A stretch of 64,000 nucleotides of DNA from positions 62,001 through 126,000 of the forward strand of contig NZ_RBIQ01000011.1 in NCBI RefSeq assembly GCF_003634105.1. Direction: 5' to 3'. How positions within the stretch are numbered: the first letter of the stretch is position 1; each line of letters starts with the position of its first letter. The position numbers and the translations under genes were made by a program. This DNA comes from Maribacter vaceletii. GTDB lineage: Bacteria; Bacteroidota; Bacteroidia; Flavobacteriales; Flavobacteriaceae. Shown piece by piece: positions 16,725-24,272 of this stretch. A model generated the notes under the pieces. That model made no database searches. It had not been told where the DNA came from and worked only from the letters and a program-made list of their open reading frames with translations.

Positions 16725-17483
16725 TTACATGTTTTTCGTAAAATGGTTATAATCTTTTAGCACACACTTAATAAAATTTTCGGCGGTTACGTCAGCATGT
16801 GGTTCTTCTTCAATTACACCAATTATTTTTTCTTTTAAAATAAGGATGGTTTTATGGTCATCTGCTTTTTTAGCGCGAATAAAATTTTCTTTAATAATAC
16901 GCATGTCATTATCAGATAGTTTAATAACAGAAAGATAGGTAGGTTTATAATTATCTGCTACTTCTTGGAGTATGGTGTGGCTAATGTTTACTTTGTTTTT
17001 TAAGGTAATAACACCGGTACCAGAAGCCATGCCTCCTAATCTTTGATGGTTTTTAGAACTGCCAATACTTACTAAAGCAACCACGCCAGAAAAAATGTTA
17101 ATATCTACAAAGCGCATTGCCCAACGTATAAAAAAATCTAAAAAGGTAGCACGGTAACCATCAATTTTTACAACTTGTATTTTAGCTATTTTTTTACCTA
17201 TGGTTTGGCCTAACATTAAAGATTCTGAAACTATAGTATAAAAAATAACAGGAGAACCTAAAATTATAATAATAGCCATAACACTCCATGGGTCTGTGTC
17301 AAAATTATCTTCAAAACCTATACCTCCAGTACTAGAAACAGCTCTTATAGTGGCAATAACAACACTTACGTAAGCTATTTTAATAAGTAGGTCAATAAAG
17401 TAAGCTAAAATACGTTCTCCTACTTCAGCAGCAGTAAAAGCTATTGTTACATTTTGAGTAGTCGTAATTTGTATTTCTGCCAT
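16725..17483 (-). CDS. RDD-family membrane protein
   Basis: 252 residues. The RDD domain occupies about 15-160: GERILAYFIDLLIKIAYVSVVIA (first membrane segment with the Arg and Asp), a second segment AIIIILGSPVIFYTIV, then GQTIGKKIAKIQVVKIDG and a third segment near FIRWAMRFVD. The C-terminal 90 residues are soluble and end in a charged helical region. Often found beside SpoIIM/MoxR/DUF58 genes, as here, but on the opposite strand with only 22 bases to the SpoIIM start. Transport of osmolytes or ions has been proposed for some RDD proteins; nothing here tests that. Confidence 0.82.
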   Translation of the reverse strand: MAEIQITTTQNVTIAFTAAEVGERILAYFIDLLIKIAYVSVVIATIRAVSSTGGIGFEDNFDTDPWSVMAIIIILGSPVIFYTIVSESLMLGQTIGKKIAKIQVVKIDGYRATFLDFFIRWAMRFVDINIFSGVVALVSIGSSKNHQRLGGMASGTGVITLKNKVNISHTILQEVADNYKPTYLSVIKLSDNDMRIIKENFIRAKKADDHKTILILKEKIIGVIEEEPHADVTAENFIKCVLKDYNHFTKNM

Positions 17484-17505
17484 TATATGATTTTATTTGT
17501 TAAGC

Positions 17506-18483
17506 ATGAGAGAAATTGCCTTCATTAGACAAAATAAGGAAAAATGGTTGGAGTTTGAAAGAGCCATTGAACAAAAAAAAATTGATAACCCAGATGATTT
17601 GTCTAATTTATACATGCACTTAATTAATGATCTAGCATACGCCCAAACTTACTACAAAAAAAGCAAACTTGTAACCTATCTTAATAATCTTGCGGTTCGG
17701 GTTTATCAAAAAATTTATCAGACTAAAAGAGAAGAGTCTAACGTATTTGTTCATTTCTTTAAAGTAGAAGTTCCTCTTTTATTGTATCAGTATAAAAGAT
17801 ATATACTGTATTCTTTTTCTTTTTTCTTAATTGCGGTTTTAATGGGTGTAGTTTCTGCTGCTAATGACGATACTTTTGTGCGTTTAATTTTAGGGAATAG
17901 CTATGTTAACGAAACATTGCAAAATATTGAAAACGGTGACCCAGTTGCTATTTACAAAAGTGGTAGTAATTGGGGGAGTTTTATAGGAATTACATTTAAT
18001 AATTTAAGAGTAGGTCTCATGAGTTTTGCTTATGGGGTAACTGGTGGCATAGGAACAGGGTATGTACTTTTACAAAACGGAATTATGCTTGGAGCTTTCC
18101 AATATTTCTTTGAACAAGAAGGTGTTTTGTGGAAAAGCGCTAAAGGAATATGGATCCATGGGGCAATGGAAATTTTTGCTATTGTAATAGAAGGTGCGGC
18201 AGGTTTTCTTTTAGGTGCTAGTATTTTATTTCCTAAAACTTTCTCTAGACTAAATTCTTTTAAAAGAGGAATGCGAGACAGTATTAAAATTGTTATTAGT
18301 ACATTTCCGTTTACAATTGCCGCAGGTTTTTTAGAAGGTTTTGTTACCCGGTATTCTAATATTATGCCTAATTATGTGGCATTATTTATAATTTTAGGAA
18401 CCCTTAGTTTAATCTCTTATTACTATTTAATATACCCATTTAAGGTGTATAAGAAAACAATTCCAGGAAGTGTTAAAAAATAA
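17506..18483 (+). CDS. Stage II sporulation protein M family membrane protein
   Basis: 325-residue SpoIIM-like integral membrane protein. The soluble N-terminus (MREIAFIRQNKEKWLEFE) resembles the family start, so ATG 17506 is chosen over the TTG at 17497. Membrane segments include RYILYSFSFFLIAVLMGVVSA (about 105), FNNLRVGLMSFAYGVTGGIGTGYVLLQNG (about 165-195), and IHGAMEIFAIVIEGAAGFLLG (about 220-240), with family motifs NNLRVG and HGxxEI. The organism does not sporulate as far as the window shows; SpoIIM homologues in this module are common in Bacteroidota, with unknown role. Overlaps the DUF4129 gene by 14 bases. Confidence 0.85.
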   Translation: MREIAFIRQNKEKWLEFERAIEQKKIDNPDDLSNLYMHLINDLAYAQTYYKKSKLVTYLNNLAVRVYQKIYQTKREESNVFVHFFKVEVPLLLYQYKRYILYSFSFFLIAVLMGVVSAANDDTFVRLILGNSYVNETLQNIENGDPVAIYKSGSNWGSFIGITFNNLRVGLMSFAYGVTGGIGTGYVLLQNGIMLGAFQYFFEQEGVLWKSAKGIWIHGAMEIFAIVIEGAAGFLLGASILFPKTFSRLNSFKRGMRDSIKIVISTFPFTIAAGFLEGFVTRYSNIMPNYVALFIILGTLSLISYYYLIYPFKVYKKTIPGSVKK

Positions 18484-19195
18484 GAGAATCCCATATTTTT
18501 TTTGTTATGTGTTCTATTTTGTAATAGGCACTTTTTTGGTTGTGGCGCAAGAAGGTGTTGTTCCAAACAAACCAGAAGAGTTTCGTACGTTACCCAATAC
18601 CTTTAAGGAAGAATATAAAGGGGCAGATTATGACTATAAAGAAACTATTTCTTGGATAGACAAGTTTAAAGCCTGGTTAACAGATTTACTTACGAGCTGG
18701 TTTAGTGTAAAAGATGAAGGAGCTAGGAATATAATTGAGAATCTAAAACTTTTGTTTTTTATTGTAATAATAGCGGGTGTAGTCTATATTATTGTAAGAG
18801 TAATTTTAAACAAAGAAGGGCGTTGGTTTTTTAGGAAGAAAAAAGAAGAGGCTAGTGAGCTTAATTATGAAATAGGAGAAAATATTCAAGAAGTAAATTT
18901 TGAAGTTTTAATTCAAGAAGCCTTAGTTAATAAAGACTATCGTTTAGCGGTACGTTATAATTACTTATTACTTCTTAAAAAATTAGACCAGAATAATATT
19001 ATTACGTATGATTCTCAAAAAACCAGTTATGATTACCAAGTAGCATTAGAAGGTACTTCCTATGCCACAGGCTTTAATAAAGCTACGTATTACTTCACCT
19101 ATATATGGTACGGGGAATTTTCTATAGACGAAAAAGAGTATACAACGGCATCAACAGTTTATTCGCAAATTTTAAAATCATTTAAAAATGCGTAA
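18470..19195 (+). CDS. DUF4129-type membrane protein
   Basis: 241 residues from a GTG start at 18470. Signal-like hydrophobic N-terminus (PYFFCYVFYFVIGTFLVVAQ), a periplasmic stretch, one membrane anchor (LLFFIVIIAGVVYIIVRVIL, about 88-107), and a cytosolic C-terminal domain with ALVNKDYRLAVRYNYLLLLKKL and a final FTYIWYGEFSIDEKEY, matching DUF4129 (the tail found in transglutaminase/DUF58 clusters). Overlaps the next gene by eight bases. Partner of MoxR/DUF58 by synteny; biochemical function unknown. Confidence 0.78.
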   Translation: MLKNKRIPYFFCYVFYFVIGTFLVVAQEGVVPNKPEEFRTLPNTFKEEYKGADYDYKETISWIDKFKAWLTDLLTSWFSVKDEGARNIIENLKLLFFIVIIAGVVYIIVRVILNKEGRWFFRKKKEEASELNYEIGENIQEVNFEVLIQEALVNKDYRLAVRYNYLLLLKKLDQNNIITYDSQKTSYDYQVALEGTSYATGFNKATYYFTYIWYGEFSIDEKEYTTASTVYSQILKSFKNA

Positions 19196-20369
19196 AAAAC
19201 AAATACTTATTCTTGGAGCAGTATTGCTAGTATTTATTCTATTGGTTACAAACCAAAGCAATAAGATAGATTGGTCACCTACTTTTGATGAAACCCAAAC
19301 AAAACCTTTAGATACTAAAGTTTTCTTTGATCAAATACCATTTTATTTTAAGGGAGAATCTTCTAAAAAAGTATACACAACTTTTTATGAATACGATCAG
19401 CATTTGCGAATGCAAGAAAAAGAGACTTTAAAAAATTATGTTAGTATTTCTGGCAGATATGATATAGATGAAACTTCTTTTAATTCTTTATTAGAGTATG
19501 TAGAATATGGTAATGAGGCTTTTATATCGGCCTATTATTTCCCTAAATATGTACAAGATACTTTAGGGTTTAAAATGGAATATGATAATGTAGAAATAAA
19601 ACAAGAAGAAAAGACACTGTTTTTAAATTATGTTATAGATACATTAAAATATACTCCAAAGGTTCCTTTTGGTACTAGTTATTTTTCCGATTCTATCTCG
19701 AAAGGAAAAAAACTTGGTTATGTAAGGTCATTGGAAAATAAAAAACATTCTAATTTTATAGGGGTTCCCTACGGAGATGGCGTATTTTATATTCACACAA
19801 CGCCAGAAGTTTTTACAAACTACCAAATGTTAGAAGCAAAAGATGCTGGTTATGTTAGTAGTGTAATATCCTATTTGCCAACGCTACCAATATTAGTAGA
19901 TAAAGCAGTTAAGTTAGACCCAGAAATTAGCAGAAGTCCGTTGCGATATATTCTATCTAAAGAACCGTTAAAATGGGGTTGGTATTTGTTGTTAACCTCT
20001 ATAGGCTTGTTTATGTTGTTTAATGCAAAACGTAGGCAACGAATAATTCCTATAAAAGACCCTTTAAAAAATACAACCACAGAGTTTGTGCAAACAGTTA
20101 GTAATTTGCATTACGAGGCGCAAGATTATAATGGTATTATACAAAAAGTAATTGTTCATTTTTTAGAGCATGTTCGTAGTAAATTCCATTTATCTACAGA
20201 TAAGTTAAATGAAGATTTTGTAACAAAATTAGCATTACGTTCAGGTAAACCTGTAGAAGAAATACAGCAGTTAGTGAGTTTAATTATAAAGATGAAATCG
20301 CATCAATTTAGTACAAAAGAACCATTAAAAGCATTGAACAAGGAAATAGAAAAATTCTATAAACAATAA
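19188..20369 (+). CDS. DUF4350-type membrane protein
   Basis: 393 residues. N-terminal anchor (ILILGAVLLVFILLV), a large periplasmic domain, a second membrane segment WGWYLLLTSIGLFMLFNAKRRQR (about 262-285) and a cytosolic helical C-terminus (DFVTKLALRSGKPVEEIQQLVSLI). This layout and its place between DUF4129 and MoxR match the DUF4350 component of these modules. No catalytic motif is visible. Ends 28 bases before the MoxR gene. Confidence 0.75.
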   Translation: MRKKQILILGAVLLVFILLVTNQSNKIDWSPTFDETQTKPLDTKVFFDQIPFYFKGESSKKVYTTFYEYDQHLRMQEKETLKNYVSISGRYDIDETSFNSLLEYVEYGNEAFISAYYFPKYVQDTLGFKMEYDNVEIKQEEKTLFLNYVIDTLKYTPKVPFGTSYFSDSISKGKKLGYVRSLENKKHSNFIGVPYGDGVFYIHTTPEVFTNYQMLEAKDAGYVSSVISYLPTLPILVDKAVKLDPEISRSPLRYILSKEPLKWGWYLLLTSIGLFMLFNAKRRQRIIPIKDPLKNTTTEFVQTVSNLHYEAQDYNGIIQKVIVHFLEHVRSKFHLSTDKLNEDFVTKLALRSGKPVEEIQQLVSLIIKMKSHQFSTKEPLKALNKEIEKFYKQ

Positions 20370-20397
20370 ATCCGCCAGTAGGATAAAACAATATAGT

Positions 20398-21381
20398 ATG
20401 GAAGAAAACAACGATATTGAATTTAATAGTAGGTTAAATTTAGAAGAGCTTAAAATAAGCGTAGCTCAGATAAAAACAGAACTTGCAAAAGTAATTGTAG
20501 GTCAAAAACATATAGCAAATTTGTTAATTACTGCACTACTTGCAGAGGGGCATGTTTTGTTAGAAGGTGTTCCCGGTGTTGCAAAAACAATAACAGCAAA
20601 GTTGTTGGCAAAGTCTTTAGAGGTAGATTTTAGTAGAGTGCAGTTTACACCAGATTTAATGCCGTCGGATGTTTTAGGAACATCTATATTTAATTTAAAA
20701 ACTTCCAATTTTGAATTTAAAAAGGGACCAATTTTTTCTAACATTATTTTGGTTGATGAAATAAATAGAGCGCCAGCAAAAACACAAGCCGCTTTGTTTG
20801 AAGTGATGGAAGAAAGGCAAGTAACTATGGATGGTGTAAAATACCCACTAGAAGCTCCTTATATGATTTTAGCAACACAAAACCCAATTGAGCAAGAGGG
20901 AACCTACCGTTTGCCAGAAGCACAATTAGACCGTTTTTTGTTTAAAATAACTATAGATTATCCTAATTTAGAAGATGAGGTAGAGATTATTACCAGAGAG
21001 CATCAATTAAAAACAACAAAGCTTGCCCAGATAACCAATAGTTTAAGTAAAGATAAAATAGTACAGTACCAAAGTTTAATATCGCAAGTAATTGTAGAGC
21101 CGCATTTAATAAAATATATAGCAGAAATTATTCTAAATACCCGTAATAACCCATTTTTATATTTAGGAGCTTCTCCAAGAGCATCTATTGCAGTTCTTAA
21201 AGCAAGTAAAGCATTTGCAGCTATAAATGGTAGGGATTTTGTTACTCCAGAAGATATTAAGCAAATTGCTATTCCTGTGTTGCAGCACAGAGTTATAATT
21301 ACTCCAGAAAGAGAAATGGAAGGAATAACATCGGTACAGATTATTAATGATATTTTACAAAGTGTAGATATTCCTAAATAA
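20398..21381 (+). CDS. MoxR-family AAA+ ATPase
   Basis: 327-residue cytosolic AAA+ ATPase of the MoxR group. Walker A GVPGVAKT (about 59-66), Walker B LVDEINRAP (about 115-123), sensor-type ATQNPIEQEGTYRLPEAQLDRFLFK (about 160-184) and a lid domain with ASPRASIAVLKASKA. MoxR ATPases are thought to act as chaperones for partner proteins, typically the DUF58/VWA protein encoded next door, here 9 bases downstream. Function in this organism is not known. Confidence 0.93.
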   Translation: MEENNDIEFNSRLNLEELKISVAQIKTELAKVIVGQKHIANLLITALLAEGHVLLEGVPGVAKTITAKLLAKSLEVDFSRVQFTPDLMPSDVLGTSIFNLKTSNFEFKKGPIFSNIILVDEINRAPAKTQAALFEVMEERQVTMDGVKYPLEAPYMILATQNPIEQEGTYRLPEAQLDRFLFKITIDYPNLEDEVEIITREHQLKTTKLAQITNSLSKDKIVQYQSLISQVIVEPHLIKYIAEIILNTRNNPFLYLGASPRASIAVLKASKAFAAINGRDFVTPEDIKQIAIPVLQHRVIITPEREMEGITSVQIINDILQSVDIPK

Positions 21382-21390
21382 GGAAAGTTA

Positions 21391-22764
21391 ATGTCGGAGA
21401 ATAAAACATCAGAATTTTCTAGAATGCCGATAGTTCGGTTTTTTAAAGACTTGTTTCTAAATAATCGTTTTTTTTATGCGATGTTTGGAATCATAGTTCT
21501 ATTTATATTAAGTTTTGTTTTTCCAAGTATATTACTATTGGCTAAACTTTTATTCTTTGTTTTTATAGCACTTGTTCTTGTAGATATACTAATTCTGTTT
21601 GGAAATAAAAACGGAATAGAAGCACAGCGAGAATTACCAGAGAAATTTTCTAATGGCGATGAGAATAAAGTACCAATTTCCATTACTAATAAATATTCTT
21701 TAAAAACGTATTGCACTATTCTGGAAGAGCTTCCAATGCAATTTCAGCAAAGAGATTTTAATATAACAGCAAGTATAGCTGCAAATAAAAAAGAGCAATT
21801 AAGTTATACCGTTAGGCCAACAGAAAGAGGAGAATACATTTTTGGAAAATTACATGTATATACCGCTACAAAAATAGGTTTTGCAATGCGTAGATTTTCT
21901 TTTGGAGAATCGCAAATGGTAAAAACATACCCTAGTTTTTTACAATTAAAAAAGTACGATTTAATTTCTTTAAACCAGAGTAGTTTACAATTTGGAATAA
22001 AAAAGATAAGACGTATTGGAAATTCTTTTGAATTTGAGCAAATTAAAGAATACGTACAAGGAGATAATATAAAAGATATAAACTGGAAGGCAACTGCAAA
22101 GCGTAACCATTTAATGGTGAATCAGTTTCAGGATGAAAAATCGCAACAAATTTATTCCATCATAGATAAAGGTAGAGTAATGAAAATGCCTTTTGAAAAT
22201 CTTAGTTTGCTAGATTATGCTATAAATGCAGCCTTAGTTATTAGTAGTGTTGTAGTTCGCAAACATGATAAAGCGGGGATGTTCTCATTTTCTAAAAAGC
22301 CAGAAAATTTTGTAGTCGCAGAGCGTAGAAATTCCCAGATGAATTTAATTCAAGAATCCCTTTATAATGTGAATACTGATTTTAGCGAGTCGGATTTTGG
22401 AAATTTATATGGGCATATAAAAAGAAAAATAACCACAAGAAGTTTATTGTTATTATACACTAATTTTGGAAGTTTAGATGCTGTTCATAGGCAAATGAAC
22501 TACTTAAGAGCAATTAATAAAAGTCATATGCTAGTAGTAGTTTTCTTTAAGAATACGGAGCTAGAACAGTTAAAAGGACAAGTAGCAAAAAATACACAAG
22601 AAATTTTTGACAAGACCATAGCCGAAAAATTTAGTTATGATAAAAAATTAATAGTGGCAGAGTTAAATAAGTTTGGGATACAAACCATTCTTACCAAACC
22701 CCAAAATTTAACAATAGATACTATAAATAAATATCTAGAGATTAAGGCAAAAGGATTATTATAG
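21391..22764 (+). CDS. DUF58 domain protein, MoxR partner
   Basis: 457 residues. Two adjacent N-terminal membrane segments (FFYAMFGIIVLFILSFVF and SILLLAKLLFFVFIALVLVDILILF), then the DUF58 core near 195-250 (IRRIGNSFEFEQIKEYVQGDNIKDINWKAT), and a VWA-like C-terminal fold (SIIDKGRVMKMPF, LLLLYTNFGSLDA). The GdxxRxIdWk-type motif appears as GDNIKDINWKATAKR. The protein presumably displays its VWA-like domain to the cytosol for MoxR action. Last gene of the module. Confidence 0.88.
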   Translation: MSENKTSEFSRMPIVRFFKDLFLNNRFFYAMFGIIVLFILSFVFPSILLLAKLLFFVFIALVLVDILILFGNKNGIEAQRELPEKFSNGDENKVPISITNKYSLKTYCTILEELPMQFQQRDFNITASIAANKKEQLSYTVRPTERGEYIFGKLHVYTATKIGFAMRRFSFGESQMVKTYPSFLQLKKYDLISLNQSSLQFGIKKIRRIGNSFEFEQIKEYVQGDNIKDINWKATAKRNHLMVNQFQDEKSQQIYSIIDKGRVMKMPFENLSLLDYAINAALVISSVVVRKHDKAGMFSFSKKPENFVVAERRNSQMNLIQESLYNVNTDFSESDFGNLYGHIKRKITTRSLLLLYTNFGSLDAVHRQMNYLRAINKSHMLVVVFFKNTELEQLKGQVAKNTQEIFDKTIAEKFSYDKKLIVAELNKFGIQTILTKPQNLTIDTINKYLEIKAKGLL

Positions 22765-22813
22765 TCTTTTTTTTAACATCTGTTTTTATTCCTGTTGTAT
22801 CCTGTTTCTATTC

Positions 22814-22844
22814 TTGGTAAAGAATAGCCTATAGTCTACCTTTG
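22814..22844 (+). promoter_or_regulatory. Promoter of the metH operon
   Basis: TTG at 22814-22816 and an exact TAnnTTTG element (TACCTTTG, 22837-22844) are separated by 20 bases, the normal Bacteroidota -33/-7 layout. Confidence 0.7.
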
Positions 22845-22850
22845 TACTTC

Positions 22851-22873
22851 CTAAAAAGCAAAGTAATTTTTAG
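22851..22873 (+). promoter_or_regulatory. 5'-end hairpin in the metH leader
   Basis: CTAAAAA and TTTTTAG can pair around a nine-base loop at the predicted 5' end of the mRNA. There is no T-run, so not a terminator; it may stabilise or regulate the leader. It does not match any SAM, SAH or cobalamin riboswitch I can recall. Confidence 0.45.
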
Positions 22874-22896
22874 GTGTTTCGGGAGACTTATATGCT

Positions 22897-23895
22897 ATGA
22901 AAAAGAATATTCAAGATATTTTAAAGGAACGTATTTTAGTGTTAGATGGTGCTATGGGAACTATGCTGCAACGCTATAAATTTACAGAAGAAGATTTTCG
23001 AGGAGAACGCTTTAAAGATTGGAAATCTCCAGTACAAGGAAATAATGATTTATTGTCTTTAACCCAACCAGAAGCTATTGCAGAAGTACACAGAAAATAT
23101 TTTGCTGCAGGAGCAGATATTGTAGAGACCAATACATTTTCTAGCACAACCATTGCCATGGCAGATTATGACATGGAGGAGTTGGTTTATGATTTAAATT
23201 ACGAATCTGCTAGAATAGCAAAAATGGTTGCTGATGAGTTTACAGAAAAAGAACCTCATAAGCCACGTTATGTTGTTGGTAGTATTGGACCTACGAATAA
23301 GACCGCTAGTATGTCTCCAGACGTAAATGATCCTGGTTATAGAGCTGTTTCTTTTGATGAGTTGCGTATAGCTTACAAGCAACAAGTAGAGGCTTTGTTA
23401 GATGGGGGCTCAGATATGTTAATGGTAGAAACAATTTTTGACACCTTAAACGCTAAAGCTGCTTTGTTTGCTATTGAAGAAGTTAAAGAAGAACGTAATA
23501 TTGAAGTCCCAATTATGGTAAGCGGAACTATTACAGATGCCTCGGGTAGAACATTATCTGGGCAAACCGCAGAAGCATTTTTAATTTCTGTTTCTCATAT
23601 TCCAATTTTATCGGTAGGTTTTAATTGTGCATTAGGAGCCAACCAGTTAGTGCCGCATTTAGAAGTTTTATCCGCTAAAACTAAGTTTGCAGTATCAGCA
23701 CATCCAAATGCAGGATTGCCAAACGCCTTTGGTGAGTATGATGAGACTCCAGAGCAAATGGCATCACAAATAAAAGAATACGTAGAAAAGAGTTTGGTAA
23801 ATATTGTTGGTGGTTGTTGTGGTACAACGCCAGAGCATATTACTGCCATAGCGAATTTAGTTAAGGGTATAAAGCCAAGGTCGTTAAACGTTTAA
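22897..23895 (+). CDS. metH: Methionine synthase, homocysteine-binding part (split MetH N-terminal half)
   Basis: 332-residue homocysteine methyltransferase barrel, equal to the first domain of cobalamin-dependent Met[13 protein letters not shown] opens the barrel (about 15-26); the zinc ligands are C244 (GFNCALG) and C307/C308 ([11 protein letters not shown]). The chain ends right after the zinc site, where one-piece MetH continues into the folate domain. The remaining domains are encoded at 24269-26980, so the enzyme works as two polypeptides. The real promoter lies upstream (22814-22844). A four-helix-bundle gene separates the halves. Confidence 0.93.
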   Translation: MKKNIQDILKERILVLDGAMGTMLQRYKFTEEDFRGERFKDWKSPVQGNNDLLSLTQPEAIAEVHRKYFAAGADIVETNTFSSTTIAMADYDMEELVYDLNYESARIAKMVADEFTEKEPHKPRYVVGSIGPTNKTASMSPDVNDPGYRAVSFDELRIAYKQQVEALLDGGSDMLMVETIFDTLNAKAALFAIEEVKEERNIEVPIMVSGTITDASGRTLSGQTAEAFLISVSHIPILSVGFNCALGANQLVPHLEVLSAKTKFAVSAHPNAGLPNAFGEYDETPEQMASQIKEYVEKSLVNIVGGCCGTTPEHITAIANLVKGIKPRSLNV

Positions 23896-23930
23896 CGTTA
23901 ATCATTTTCGTTGTTTTTAAATTATTTAAG

Positions 23931-24272
23931 TTGGACTATAAAGAATTAGATATTTGGGTACAGGCACGTAAATTGGTAAAATCTGTTTATGTTTTTCCTA
24001 AGGATGAGCAATATGGCTTAACTTCTCAGATAAGAAGATGTGCTATTTCAGTGTCCTCAAATATAGCGGAGGGTTGCGGTAGAAGAACGTCTGCAGATAC
24101 TATTCGTTTTTTGCACATAAATAAAGGTTCTTTATATGAATTAGAAACACAATTAATTTTAGTTAACGATTTAGAGTTTCTAGAATCAGACATAAATATT
24201 ATTTTAAAAGAAGTGGAAAGAGTAAAAAAGTTGTTAAGTGGTTTTATTAATTATCAAAGGAAAATAGGATGA
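23931..24272 (+). CDS. Four-helix-bundle protein (23S rRNA intervening-sequence family)
   Basis: 113 residues with the S23/IVP hallmark: [14 protein letters not shown] at the start, [21 protein letters not shown] (about 28-48), and a C-terminal helix ending ISGF-like [11 protein letters not shown]. The start is TTG 23931, fitting the family beginning; no in-frame ATG is available. Such genes are found inside rRNA intervening sequences and, in Bacteroidota, scattered in intergenic spots. Here it sits between the two parts of methionine synthase, its stop overlapping the second half's ATG (ATGA). Function unknown; insertion into the operon is inferred. Confidence 0.88.
   Translation: MDYKELDIWVQARKLVKSVYVFPKDEQYGLTSQIRRCAISVSSNIAEGCGRRTSADTIRFLHINKGSLYELETQLILVNDLEFLESDINIILKEVERVKKLLSGFINYQRKIG

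Noticed and set aside
22765-22896. SAM or cobalamin riboswitch before metH
   Set aside because: The leader is only about 50 bases and shows none of the conserved cores of these riboswitches.
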